From positions 1-61,269 of the forward strand of contig NZ_KB892770.1 in assembly GCF_000373925.1 (NCBI RefSeq): DNA of 61,269 nt. Reading direction: 5' to 3'. This document shows, piece by piece, positions 41,006-49,334 of this stretch (within the stretch, counting starts at the first letter, position 1; each line of letters begins with the position of its first letter). Source of the stretch: Actinopolymorpha alba DSM 45243 (GTDB lineage Bacteria; Actinomycetota; Actinomycetes; Propionibacteriales; Actinopolymorphaceae). The position numbers were made by a program, and so were the translations under genes. A model generated the notes under the pieces. That model did not search any database, was not told the origin of the DNA, and saw nothing but the letters and a program-made list of their open reading frames with translations.

Positions 41006-41998
41006 ATGGTGGGCGAGGGCCCGACCATTTCAGACGCCACCCGCGTCGAGCTCTTTCGTGTCATGGTCCTGATCAGGACCTTCGAGGACGCCATCCTCGG
41101 CGAGTACGCGAAGATTCGGAGGCCCCACCCCGCGGTCTGGCCGGCAGGGGTGGCAGCGCCGGACCCTGACCTGGCGCGGGCGGGATTCTCCGGGGGCCGT
41201 GAGCCGGTCGCCGCGGGAGTCTGCGCGCACCTCCACCCCGACGATGCGATCACCGCCACCAACCGTCCGCATCATCTCGCCGTCGCGCACGGGGTCGACC
41301 TCACGAAGCTCGCGGTCGAAGCGCTCGACCGCGGGGACGGTGGTGGTGGTGCTCGGACCGGGCCGGAGCACCGGCACCTGTTCGTCGCGGACACCGACGT
41401 CTCCGGTTCCGGGACGATCGCGGAAGGCTATCCGCGCGCCCTCGGGCGGGCGTTCGCGTTCCAGCAGCGGCGGACCCGCCAGGTGTCCGTAGCCGTGGTG
41501 GACAGGGCCGAGATTCATCAGGACGGCTTCCGAGATGCAATAAATCTTGCAAATTTGTGGAAACTGCCCCTCGTCTTCGTGATTGAGGACCACGATTGGG
41601 GAACCACTACTCTTCGGAGCGCTCCGACAGGCGCCGTCGCCCCCTTGACGACGCATGGTGTTCCGGGCGAGCGAGTGGAAGACAATGCGGTGGAGACGGT
41701 TTACACATCGGTCGGGCGCGCGGTCGAGCGCGCCAGATCGGGTGAAGGACCCGCCATCGTCGAAGTGCACACCGTTAGACTCTGGCGGTCCGATGCCGAG
41801 AGAAGGCGCATCGGCTCCCCGCCAGCCGCGTACGACGTCGTGGCCCAGGACCCGCTTCCGACGTACGAGTTCGCACTACGAGAACGCAATCTTGTGGATG
41901 ACGAACTCCTGGCCGAGATTCGTACTCTCGCAGCCACCCGCGTCGCCGAGGCGCTCAGACCACTGAGAGCCGAGGAGAAGCCGGTGAAAGCTGTGTGA
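41006..41998 (+). CDS. 2-oxoacid dehydrogenase E1-alpha-like protein with altered TPP motif
   Basis: A 330-residue homologue of thiamine-diphosphate E1-alpha subunits. FRVMVLIRTFEDAILGEYAK matches the family start, and DGFRDAINLANLWKLPLVFV with VTRLWRSDAE-like C-terminal features confirm it. But the TPP/Mg motif, normally GDG...NxGxFHE...ENN, reads VDRAEIHQDGFRD...EDHDWG: both flanking glycines of GDG and the NN pair are gone. No E1-beta gene is adjacent. It is therefore unlikely to be a normal dehydrogenase; a non-catalytic role or another cofactor is possible. The ribosome-binding site is excellent (gaggagggggac). The next ORF is 22 bp downstream. Confidence 0.75.
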   Translation: MVGEGPTISDATRVELFRVMVLIRTFEDAILGEYAKIRRPHPAVWPAGVAAPDPDLARAGFSGGREPVAAGVCAHLHPDDAITATNRPHHLAVAHGVDLTKLAVEALDRGDGGGGARTGPEHRHLFVADTDVSGSGTIAEGYPRALGRAFAFQQRRTRQVSVAVVDRAEIHQDGFRDAINLANLWKLPLVFVIEDHDWGTTTLRSAPTGAVAPLTTHGVPGERVEDNAVETVYTSVGRAVERARSGEGPAIVEVHTVRLWRSDAERRRIGSPPAAYDVVAQDPLPTYEFALRERNLVDDELLAEIRTLAATRVAEALRPLRAEEKPVKAV

Positions 41999-42020
41999 CC
42001 AGTGCACGGAAGGCGGCACC

Positions 42021-42206
42021 ATGAACGGGCCGACCGCGGGTGGTTCCCCAGAAGGCGGAGACACCCTCGTACATTCGCCGGGCGCGGCGTTTGACCTGAG
42101 CGCGTCGGGCGATTCCTATGACCCCCTGGTCTTCTGCATCAGCGATGGCGCAGGCGGATTCGGTGGTATTTACTGGCTCGACGACCGGGCTACTGCGTCC
42201 GGATAG
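42021..42206 (+). CDS. 61-residue ORF after the E1-like gene
   Basis: ATG 42021 follows ggaagg. The product is acidic and Gly/Ser/Asp-rich, with one cysteine and an aromatic end (LVFCISDGAGGFGGIYWLDD). No family recognised. It lies between the E1-like gene and a strong terminator 16 bp after its stop, so it is certainly transcribed. Caution: ctatgaccccctgg inside it (42118-42131) is identical to part of dispersed-repeat block A, so some of it may be repeat-derived. Confidence 0.45.
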   Translation: MNGPTAGGSPEGGDTLVHSPGAAFDLSASGDSYDPLVFCISDGAGGFGGIYWLDDRATASG

Positions 42207-42222
42207 AAGCAGGACAACCTTC

Positions 42223-42298
42223 CTGAGCCCGCGCTCGGAAGGTCCAGATCGCCCGCCTCCGCGATCTGGACCGCCCAGGCGTGGGCTCAGTTATTTTT
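42223..42298 (+). terminator. strong intrinsic terminator
   Basis: Outer arms ctgagccc (42223-42230) and gggctcag (42283-42290) enclose a perfect 12-bp stem ggtccagatcgc / gcgatctggacc (42241-42252, 42261-42272) with an 8-nt loop, followed by ttattttt (42291-42298). One of the few hairpin-plus-T-tract terminators in the window. It isolates the E1-like unit from the ABC importer operon. Confidence 0.9.
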
Positions 42299-42402
42299 CT
42301 CGGTCCGGGTCGACATCAGCCGTCTGGTGTGGTCCGGCGGTGCGTCGTGCGGTCGGCGTCGGTCGTAAAGGTCACGATCCGAATCATCGTTTCTATTACG
42401 CC

Positions 42403-42425
42403 TTGACGTCGATCAGGTAAACCTG
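42403..42425 (+). promoter_or_regulatory. candidate promoter/operator of the ABC importer operon
   Basis: TTGACG (42403-42408) is followed by the palindrome caggtaaacctg (42414-42425) about 70 bp before the binding-protein gene. A -35 with an operator-like dyad in the spacer is plausible for an IclR or LacI regulator; no clear -10 is visible. Confidence 0.4.
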
Positions 42426-42494
42426 CGACTGTCTGCCACGTGGAAAGCGGCTCTCCGGTTTGCAAGGCTGACGCATCATCGGAGGTAGTGGCAC

Positions 42495-43766
42495 ATGACT
42501 TCGCACCACCCGACCGCATTCATGAGTCGCCGCGGCTTCCTTCGCGGCGCGGGCGGCGTCGCCGCCCTGGGTATCCTCGCCGCGGCCTGCGGTAGCAACA
42601 CCGGGCGATCGCCAGGCGGTAATGGCAAGGTCGCGCTTGCCCAGTGGTATCACCAGTACGGCGAAGCCGGCACCAAGGAAGCCGCACTGAGATATGCCAA
42701 GGCCTATCCAGATGCCAGCGTGACGGTCCAGTGGACCCCCGGCGACTACGGCTCCAAGCTGGCTTCGGGATTGTTATCTGACAAGGGTCCAGACGTTTTC
42801 GAGAGCCAGCTCAACATCGCCATGGTGCAGAGCAAGCAGGTGGTGGCCCTCGACGACATCATGGAAGACGTCAAGGACGACTTCAACGAGAACGACATCA
42901 CGACGAACACCGTGGACGGCAAGATCTACGGCGTACGGATGATCGACGATCCGCAGCTCATCTATTACCGCAAGAGCCTGCTCGACAAGGCGGGGCTCAA
43001 GCCACCCACCACGGTCGACGACTTGATCGAGACCGCGAAGGCGCTCACCACCGACAAGATGAAGGGCATCTTCGTCGGCAACGACGGTGGGCTGGCACTT
43101 GGTGGGCCCGCACTGTGGTCCTCCGGCGGTAGCTTCCTCACGCCCGAGCGCTCGCCCAACTTCGCTGGTCCGCGCGCGGCACAGGCGTTCAGCAAACTAC
43201 GCGAGCTGCACACCAGCAAGGCGCTGTTGCTCGGCGCGCCCACCGACTGGTGGGACCCTGGTGCCCTCATCAACGAGCTCGCCGCGATGCAATGGATCGG
43301 CCTGTGGGCCATGCCCGCCATCCAGAAGAAGTTCGGGGACGACATCGGCGTGATCGCGTTCCCGAAGCTCGACGCGCAGGGCAAGGACGCGGTGTATTCC
43401 GGTGGCTGGACGCAGTTCGTCTCCGCCAAGAGCAAGAACGTCGAGGCCGCCAAGAAGTTCGTCCGGTGGCTCTGGATCGACAAGGCGGAATTCCAGGAAG
43501 ACTGGTGCCTGAGCTACGGATTCCACATCCCGCCGCGTAAGAGCCTTGCCGCCAAGGCGTCCAAGCTGCAGGCCGGCCCGGCCGCCGACGCGGTGCGGCT
43601 CGCCGCCGATTACGGCAACACTGACAACCCCGCCTGGACACCCAAGATGGGTTCGGCGTTCGGTGACATGCTCACCAACGTCATCAAGAAGGGCGCCGAC
43701 CCGGCCACCGAACTCCCGAAGGCCGAAAAGACGGTGCAGACGGAGCTCGACCGGTTGTTCGGGTGA
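42495..43766 (+). CDS. sugar ABC transporter substrate-binding lipoprotein
   Basis: A 423-residue family 1 (carbohydrate) binding protein. A twin-arginine lipoprotein signal is visible: MSRRGFLRGAGG, then AALGILAAAC with the lipobox cysteine at about 33. The mature part begins KVALAQWYHQYGEAGTKEAA and is full length. It captures a sugar or oligosaccharide outside the membrane for the two permeases that follow. Ribosome-binding site ggagg at 42480. Ligand unknown. No ATPase gene is adjacent; carbohydrate importers of this class usually share an MsmK-type ATPase encoded elsewhere. Confidence 0.9.
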   Translation: MTSHHPTAFMSRRGFLRGAGGVAALGILAAACGSNTGRSPGGNGKVALAQWYHQYGEAGTKEAALRYAKAYPDASVTVQWTPGDYGSKLASGLLSDKGPDVFESQLNIAMVQSKQVVALDDIMEDVKDDFNENDITTNTVDGKIYGVRMIDDPQLIYYRKSLLDKAGLKPPTTVDDLIETAKALTTDKMKGIFVGNDGGLALGGPALWSSGGSFLTPERSPNFAGPRAAQAFSKLRELHTSKALLLGAPTDWWDPGALINELAAMQWIGLWAMPAIQKKFGDDIGVIAFPKLDAQGKDAVYSGGWTQFVSAKSKNVEAAKKFVRWLWIDKAEFQEDWCLSYGFHIPPRKSLAAKASKLQAGPAADAVRLAADYGNTDNPAWTPKMGSAFGDMLTNVIKKGADPATELPKAEKTVQTELDRLFG

Positions 43767-43773
43767 CCGTCGG

Positions 43774-44724
43774 ATGAGCACGGTCGCCGAGTCGTCCGCC
43801 GCCGAGAGTCGAGCCTCGGCGGCGGGGCGCCCAGCCAGGAAGGGCATCCGCGGGACGAACCTCGCGTTCTGGATCTTCGTCGGGCCGTTCACCCTCGGCC
43901 TGCTGATCTTCGCCTATGTCCCGATCGTCTGGAGCCTCTTCCTCAGCTTCTTCGACGCCCGCAACACCGTGACGCCGACTGATTTCGTCGGCCTACAGAA
44001 CTACGTCGACATGCTGACGGATCCGGATTTCCTGTCCAGCATGGTGACGTTCACGGTGTTCGCGATCTTCATCGTCCCGCTGACCTTCGCGCTGTCGCTG
44101 GCGTTGGCGCTGCTGGTCAACCAGGTCAGGGTTGCTCGGGCGTTCTTTCGTTCGGTGTTCTTCCTTCCGACCGCGTGTTCGTACGTCGTCGCGTCACTGA
44201 TCTGGAAACTCTCGATCTTCAACGGCGTGCGGTTCGGGTTGGCCAACACCGTGCTCGGGTGGTTCGGGATCGAGAACATCGCCTGGCTCTCGACGGTGGA
44301 CCCGCCGTGGTACTGGATTCCGCTGGTAACGGTGCGGCTCTGGCTGCAGCTGGGTTTCTACATGATCCTCTTCATCGCGGGACTCCAGCGAATTCCGACC
44401 GAGTTGTACGAAGCGGCGTACGTCGACGGCGCTAAGCCCGGCTGGCAGATCTTCCGCTTCATCACCTTCCCGCAGCTTCGGGCGACCTCGGTCGCGGTGT
44501 TGATCCTGAACCTCATCGCGGCCTATCAGGCGTTCGATGAGTTCTACAACCTGGTCGGCAACGTCAACTACGCGCGACCTCCTCTGGTCTATCTGTACGG
44601 CGTTTCGCTCGGCTCGATCCAGGACCTCGGCCGCGGCAGTGCGGGAGCCCTCATCCTCGCGGTGATCATCATGATCGTCACGCTGGTGCAGAGCAGGATC
44701 TTCGGATTCGGTAAGGCGGAGTGA
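43774..44724 (+). CDS. sugar ABC transporter permease, MalF-like
   Basis: A 316-residue inner-membrane protein with six transmembrane helices. The cytoplasmic EAA loop reads YEAAYVDGAKPGWQIFRFIT (about 211-230) and contacts the ATPase. It begins 7 bp after the binding-protein stop and overlaps the next permease by 1-4 nt. Subfamily: carbohydrate uptake CUT1. Confidence 0.9.
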   Translation: MSTVAESSAAESRASAAGRPARKGIRGTNLAFWIFVGPFTLGLLIFAYVPIVWSLFLSFFDARNTVTPTDFVGLQNYVDMLTDPDFLSSMVTFTVFAIFIVPLTFALSLALALLVNQVRVARAFFRSVFFLPTACSYVVASLIWKLSIFNGVRFGLANTVLGWFGIENIAWLSTVDPPWYWIPLVTVRLWLQLGFYMILFIAGLQRIPTELYEAAYVDGAKPGWQIFRFITFPQLRATSVAVLILNLIAAYQAFDEFYNLVGNVNYARPPLVYLYGVSLGSIQDLGRGSAGALILAVIIMIVTLVQSRIFGFGKAE

Positions 44725-45614
44725 TGGCGACAACCACGCCCGAGCGAACGACCGGAACCCCACGGCCGATCGGCCACCAGACCAGCCCGATCGGTGTGGC
44801 CGGCGCGATTGCCCGTTGGGTAGCACTGACTATTGGGACGCTGCTCTTCCTGGTGCCGTTCTATCTCGTCGTGCGGAACGCCCTGTCAAGCGAGGCGGAC
44901 ATCACGGCTCCCGAATGGACGTTGTTTCCGAGCCGCCTGCACTGGGAGAACGTTGGTGAGTTGTTCAGCGACCAGGAGGTCCCGATGGCGCGGGCCCTGT
45001 GGAACTCCGCGGTCGTTGGCGTGCTCGGGACCACCGGGCAGCTGTTGTTGGCGTCGATGGCGGGATACGGCCTGGCACGCATCCCGCATCGGCATGCCAA
45101 CAAGGTGTTCTACCTGATCGTTGCGACGCTGATGATTCCCAGCGCGGTGACGTTCATCCCCAGCTTCGTTCTCGTCTCGTCGTTGGGCTGGGTGAGTTCG
45201 CTGCGTGGGCTCATCATTCCCGGGCTGTTCAGTGGCTTCGCGGCATTCCTTTTCCGGCAGTACTTCCTGAACTTCCCCCGGGAGTTGGAGGAGGCGGCGC
45301 GCGTTGACGGGTTGGGCTATTGGCGGACGTTCTGGCTGATCGTTGTGCCCAACTCCCTGCCGTTCTTCGCGGCACTGGCGGCGATCACCTTCATCGGCAA
45401 CTGGAATTCCTTCCTGTGGCCGTTGGTGATCGGCCAGGATTCGTCGTCGTGGACCGTCCAGGTGGCCCTGTCGACGTTCATCACCGCGCAGACCATCAAC
45501 ATCCACGAGCTTTTCATGGCCGCGGCGGTGTCCATCCTGCCGTTGGTGCTGATCTTCGTGTTCCTCCAGCGCTATCTGGTACGCGGCGTCACCGAGACCG
45601 GTATCAAGGGCTGA
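44724..45614 (+). CDS. sugar ABC transporter permease, MalG-like
   Basis: A 296-residue permease with six helices. The EAA loop is LEEAARVDGLGYWRTFWLIV, and QRYLVRGVTETGIKG at the end is the usual CUT1 C-terminus that reaches the ATPase. The start is ATG 44724 (TGATG overlap) or the GTG directly before it. It ends 11 bp inside the convergent SnoaL gene. Confidence 0.9.
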   Translation: MATTTPERTTGTPRPIGHQTSPIGVAGAIARWVALTIGTLLFLVPFYLVVRNALSSEADITAPEWTLFPSRLHWENVGELFSDQEVPMARALWNSAVVGVLGTTGQLLLASMAGYGLARIPHRHANKVFYLIVATLMIPSAVTFIPSFVLVSSLGWVSSLRGLIIPGLFSGFAAFLFRQYFLNFPRELEEAARVDGLGYWRTFWLIVVPNSLPFFAALAAITFIGNWNSFLWPLVIGQDSSSWTVQVALSTFITAQTINIHELFMAAAVSILPLVLIFVFLQRYLVRGVTETGIKG

Positions 45615-46635
45615 GGTCAGCCGTCGGCTTGCCGTTCGGCGCCTGGCCGGCAACCCGCGCGGCCAGCGCGGACGGCCCGCCGAGTGCGGCCATGACGTCA
45701 ACCAGATCGGCGTAATCGCGCAGCAGCACGATCTCGCCCTCGCGAACGTGGATTACGTAGAGGTAGGAAATCTGGTGCGGCTGGCCGGTGGCAAGAATGG
45801 AGCCGGCGATGTCGTGCTCCACGGTGATCACCTCGGGATTGGCGGTGTCGTGGATGACGACGTTGCGATACTCCTCGAACCTGAAACCAACCCCGAGGTT
45901 CGGTCGTAACCAGGCGCGGATCGCCTCGCGTCCCTCGACACGTTCCGGCATTCCAAGCGCGGTGAAGGGGAATTCCATCACGCCATCCACCGCGAAGAGG
46001 TCCGCCACCGCCATCCGGCCGGCGGAATTCTGAAGTACGGCGTTCTGGTAGCGCGCGAACACCGCACGCGGACCATGGTCGGCCGGCGGCACCTGATTGC
46101 CTGCCGGCAGCACCTGGTTGCCGGCTGGAAGAACCTGGTCGCGGGTGGGCTTTTCGTGAGGGACTGAATGTGCCGCTGTCGGCCTACCCAGACTGTCGAG
46201 CAGAGCCGGCAGGTGGCCGAGAGCCTCAGCCATCGCGAGCACGTTCTGGTATTCACGGAGGTGGGTGATCTGACCGTCGTGAACGCTGAGGATCAGGGCG
46301 AACGACGCGGCGGCGTTGTGGCCGGTCGCGGTGTTCGTGGCGGCGAGGTCGTACTCCACCACGATGCTGTCGGGCTCTGCCCCCACCTCGTGGATCACGA
46401 CGTTGCGGAACTCCTCAAAGCGCAGCGGCAGCGCTTCCTGGCCACGGCGAGCCAACGCGCGGAACGCATCTCGTCCCTGGATCCGCCGCGGCCGGCCTGG
46501 CGGGTTGAAGGGCCATTCGACGACGACGTCCGCGGCCAGACCTGGCAGGTCTTCGGTGGTTCCCTCGAGTACGGCCTCCTGGAAGCGAGCGAACGCTTCG
46601 CGCGGGGTGAGCGTGGTATCGGCTGACTGGGGCAT
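45604..46635 (-). CDS. tandem SnoaL-like domain protein
   Basis: A 343-residue protein made of two NTF2/SnoaL-like cone domains (about 8-135 and 190-325). Each has a conserved strand pair: RFEEFRNVVIHEVGAEPDSI and RFEEYRNVVIHDTANPEVIT, so it arose by internal duplication. A linker of three QVLPAGN/QVPPAD repeats joins them. Single SnoaL proteins act as ketosteroid-isomerase-like enzymes or ligand binders; a covalent dimer is unusual. It diverges from the TetR gene with paired operators between, so it is probably the TetR target. Confidence 0.8.
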   Translation of the reverse strand: MPQSADTTLTPREAFARFQEAVLEGTTEDLPGLAADVVVEWPFNPPGRPRRIQGRDAFRALARRGQEALPLRFEEFRNVVIHEVGAEPDSIVVEYDLAATNTATGHNAAASFALILSVHDGQITHLREYQNVLAMAEALGHLPALLDSLGRPTAAHSVPHEKPTRDQVLPAGNQVLPAGNQVPPADHGPRAVFARYQNAVLQNSAGRMAVADLFAVDGVMEFPFTALGMPERVEGREAIRAWLRPNLGVGFRFEEYRNVVIHDTANPEVITVEHDIAGSILATGQPHQISYLYVIHVREGEIVLLRDYADLVDVMAALGGPSALAARVAGQAPNGKPTADLSP

Positions 46636-46656
46636 GACGACACAAACCTCCGTTCA

Positions 46657-46689
46657 CTCAACGGGCGTTGAGACTCAACGAGCGTAGAG
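46657..46689. promoter_or_regulatory. two adjacent TetR operators
   Basis: ctcaacgggcgttgag (46657-46672) is a perfect 7-2-7 palindrome; ctcaacgagcgtagag (46674-46689) is a near copy 17 bp on. They lie between the divergent SnoaL and TetR genes, as expected for cooperative binding and coordinate repression. Confidence 0.8.
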
Positions 46690-46730
46690 CGAATCTGGGT
46701 CCTCGGTCAACGCCAGTAGAGTCGGGGACT

Positions 46731-47297
46731 GTGAGCGGTTCCGATCGACGCCTGTCACGTGCTGAACGCCGCCAACAGACCGAGGCGCGCATCCTGGCGG
46801 CCGCCCGCAGGCAGTTCGCTCAGGTCGGCTATGACCGGACGACGATCCGGGCGGTCGCGGCGACGGCCGGGGTCGACCCGGCGCTGGTGATGCAGTACTT
46901 CGGCTCGAAGGACGAGCTGTTCCGCCAGGCGGTCCACGTACCCCCTGACGAGGAGCTTCCGGACCAGACGGGTGAGTTCGTCGAACTCCTCCTCGCCATC
47001 CTTGGCGTCAAGCTGGGCGAGCTTCCCGAGGCGTCAATCCCGCTGATCCGGTCGGCCTTCACCCACCCCGAGGCCGCTGAGCAGGTTCGGAGGTCGTTGG
47101 GTCATCAGATCACGCAGGCGACCTCGGCGATCCACGCCGAGGACGCGGAGCTTCGGGCGGCGCTGATCGTCGCGACACTGCTCGGGGTGACGATCGGGCG
47201 CCACCTGCTCCAGATCGACCAGCTCCGTGACGCCACACCGGAACAGATCACTGAGCTGCTCCGACCGAGCTTCGAAGCGCTCGTCGAAGGCGACTGA
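46731..47297 (+). CDS. TetR-family regulator
   Basis: A 188-residue repressor. HTH: TEARILAAARRQFAQVGYDR through TIRAVAATAGVDPALVMQYF. The PALVMQYF helix and short C-terminal ligand domain (TPEQITELLRPSFEALVEG) resemble the TetR_C_17-like group. GTG 46731. It very likely represses itself and the divergent tandem-SnoaL gene through the two palindromes. Confidence 0.88.
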   Translation: MSGSDRRLSRAERRQQTEARILAAARRQFAQVGYDRTTIRAVAATAGVDPALVMQYFGSKDELFRQAVHVPPDEELPDQTGEFVELLLAILGVKLGELPEASIPLIRSAFTHPEAAEQVRRSLGHQITQATSAIHAEDAELRAALIVATLLGVTIGRHLLQIDQLRDATPEQITELLRPSFEALVEGD

Positions 47298-47353
47298 ACC
47301 TGGCTCCCGCGCCCGGCGAATCTCGTGGTCGCCGCACTGCTGTGTGAAGGGCC

Positions 47354-47379
47354 AAATGATCACGTATACGTGATCATTT
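47354..47379. promoter_or_regulatory. 26-bp perfect palindrome in a convergent gap
   Basis: The sequence from aaatgatcacgta to its exact mirror (47354-47379) has no central spacer; the core is ACGTATACGT. It resembles GntR-type operators, but it lies between two gene ends (TetR and the cyclodeaminase homologue). It could also act as a bidirectional terminator hairpin with flanking A/T ends. Confidence 0.85.
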
Positions 47380-47442
47380 AGGTTCCCGACCAAGGGGACC
47401 TGGACCCCGCATGGAGTTTTCAACAGGCTCAGGAGAGCGAGC

Positions 47443-48408
47443 TCACCAGGAGTCGAGGCGTACGCCAACTCCTTCGGCGTTCGCCCGGCCGACGACGTGA
47501 TGGGCGGCGGTGAGGTCCAGCAGCGCCATTCCCTGCGACTCGAACAACGTGATCTGCTCGTCGCTCGTACGCCCGGTCGCCTTGCCCACCAGGATGGTGC
47601 CGAGGTCAACCACTCCTGACCAGTCGTCGAGGCCTGCGATCAGGTCGCCGCTCTCCGTCCGGGCGACGTCGATGCTGTCCACCGCGACCACGTCGGCGGC
47701 CAGGACCGCGGCCGCGTCGAGTTCGCGTTTGACGGCGTAGTTGGAACCAACGGCGTTGACGTGCGTGCCGGGTCGCAGCCAGGACCCGTCGAAGACGGGA
47801 TCGCTCGCACCGGTCGCGGTGATCACCACGTCGGCCAGCCGGACCGCGGACTCGGCATCACTTGGCGCCACGTCGAGGCCGGTCTCACCGGCCAGCTCCG
47901 TACAGAAAGCCGCGAGGCGTTCGGGTGACCGGCCCACCACGCGGACGCGTTCGAGTGACGGAAGCGCGCGCACCGTGGCGAGGAGTTGGCCGCGCGCCAC
48001 CCAACCCGCCCCGAACACCGCGAGGGTACGACTGTCTGGACGGGCCAGCACCCGCGTGGCGACCGCGGTCGCGGCGGCGGTGCGGAGGTTGCCGAGTACG
48101 TTGGCCCGCAGTAGCGCGGTGAGCTGGCCGGTCGTCACATCGAAGAGCTGGAACGTGAACGCCGCGCCCTGGGTGACGTCGGTGCGGACGACGGGATAGG
48201 TCTTGACCCCCATCACGCCGAGCGTCGGCGCGATCGCCCCCATCAGGTTGAGCGTCGCGCCGGCGCGGATCACCCGCTGGCGGACGGCGTTCTCGGCGGC
48301 TCCGGTGCCGAGCAGCCGGAACGCCTCCTCGCTGGTGACCAGCGCGTCGTCGAGGCTGAACAACCGCTCGACCTCGGCCTCTGTGAGGAGCAGGACCAAC
48401 GGGGTCAC
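47443..48408 (-). CDS. ornithine cyclodeaminase/mu-crystallin family protein
   Basis: A 321-residue NAD(P)-dependent protein. GVMGVKTYPVV near the substrate site, LLRANVLGNLRTAAATAVAT and the Rossmann motif LAVFGAGWVARGQL are typical. Members include ornithine cyclodeaminase, alanine dehydrogenase and ketimine reductases. As the last gene of the amide-catabolic cluster it may reduce or deaminate an amino-acid or imine product. GTG 48408 overlaps the IclR stop by 4 nt. Confidence 0.85.
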   Translation of the reverse strand: MTPLVLLLTEAEVERLFSLDDALVTSEEAFRLLGTGAAENAVRQRVIRAGATLNLMGAIAPTLGVMGVKTYPVVRTDVTQGAAFTFQLFDVTTGQLTALLRANVLGNLRTAAATAVATRVLARPDSRTLAVFGAGWVARGQLLATVRALPSLERVRVVGRSPERLAAFCTELAGETGLDVAPSDAESAVRLADVVITATGASDPVFDGSWLRPGTHVNAVGSNYAVKRELDAAAVLAADVVAVDSIDVARTESGDLIAGLDDWSGVVDLGTILVGKATGRTSDEQITLFESQGMALLDLTAAHHVVGRANAEGVGVRLDSW

Positions 48409-49280
48409 CTCTCTGTGGTGGCGGGATCGGCGTCGGTGGCGGCCCGGCGTACCGACCGCTGCGTGATCAGCTGGCCGGAGGTGGGGCGCGGGTGGCCGGC
48501 GCCGCCGTCGGGGAACGCCGTGGCGCGTTGGCTCATCTCCAGGACCCGGCCGACCCGAGCGGCGGCGGCCATGACTGACTCGGCGAGCGCGGGAATCCGG
48601 TCCTGCGTGAGGCGGTAGGTGGGACCGCCGATCCAGATCGCGTACGGAACGCTGTTGCCGACGTGGACCGGCGCGGCGACCGCGGCGGCCCCCTCCTCCA
48701 ACTCGTTGTAGGCCACGGAGTACCCACGCTCGCGGATGGTGGCGAGTTCGGCGAGGAACGCATCGAAGTCGGCGAACTTCTCCGACGGGTTGTCCTGGAA
48801 GTCCTCGGCGAACTCCTTGCGGATGTTCTCGGTGTCCTGCCAGGCGAGCAGGGCCTTTCCGGTGGAGGTACGCCAGGCCGGCAGCATCCGTGGCACGGGA
48901 CTCAGCCCGTGGCTGATGAGGAAGGGACCCTGAACCTGCGCCACCACCATCACCGACGGCGGCACCAGCTGGTCGAGCCCGGCGGTTTCCTGAGCCTCGT
49001 CCGCGAGATCACGCAGGACACTCTGAGCGTGGCCGTACGCCGACTCCTGGTCGAGCAGCCCACCCAGCAGGAAGAGCAGGCCGAGGGAGACGCGGAACCT
49101 CCGGCTGTCGGGGTCGGCCGTCAGCCAGCCCTCCCGCTCGAGGATTCCGAGGATGCGGTGGCAGGTCGCCTTGGGGATGCCGGACGCGCGCGCCACATCG
49201 GACAGGCCGATACCTTCCGGATGTGCCGCGACCGCGCGCAGGATCCAGATGGTCTTCTGCACAAGTCCGATGTCACTCAT
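48405..49280 (-). CDS. IclR-family transcriptional regulator
   Basis: A 291-residue IclR protein: LVQKTIWILRAVAAHPEGIG and SGIPKATCHRILGILEREGW form the winged helix; RTSTGKALLAWQDTENI and GYSVAYNELEEGAAAVAAPV the effector domain. ATG 49280 lies 8 nt after agggagaaa. It is within the catabolic cluster, probably sensing its substrate or product, in addition to the divergent GntR. Confidence 0.88.
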   Translation of the reverse strand: MSDIGLVQKTIWILRAVAAHPEGIGLSDVARASGIPKATCHRILGILEREGWLTADPDSRRFRVSLGLLFLLGGLLDQESAYGHAQSVLRDLADEAQETAGLDQLVPPSVMVVAQVQGPFLISHGLSPVPRMLPAWRTSTGKALLAWQDTENIRKEFAEDFQDNPSEKFADFDAFLAELATIRERGYSVAYNELEEGAAAVAAPVHVGNSVPYAIWIGGPTYRLTQDRIPALAESVMAAAARVGRVLEMSQRATAFPDGGAGHPRPTSGQLITQRSVRRAATDADPATTER

Positions 49281-49334
49281 CGCAGTTTCTCCCTGAACAC
49301 GCCAGTCCATCCAGCGTTCGGTAGACGGGTCATG

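Noticed and set aside
41006-41998. Functional pyruvate/branched-chain dehydrogenase E1 alpha
   Set aside because: GDG and NN of the TPP motif are replaced and no E1-beta, E2 or E3 gene is nearby.
42223-42298. Riboswitch or tRNA-like fold
   Set aside because: Two nested perfect stems followed by a T-tract are fully explained as an intrinsic terminator; no anticodon-like or aptamer features.
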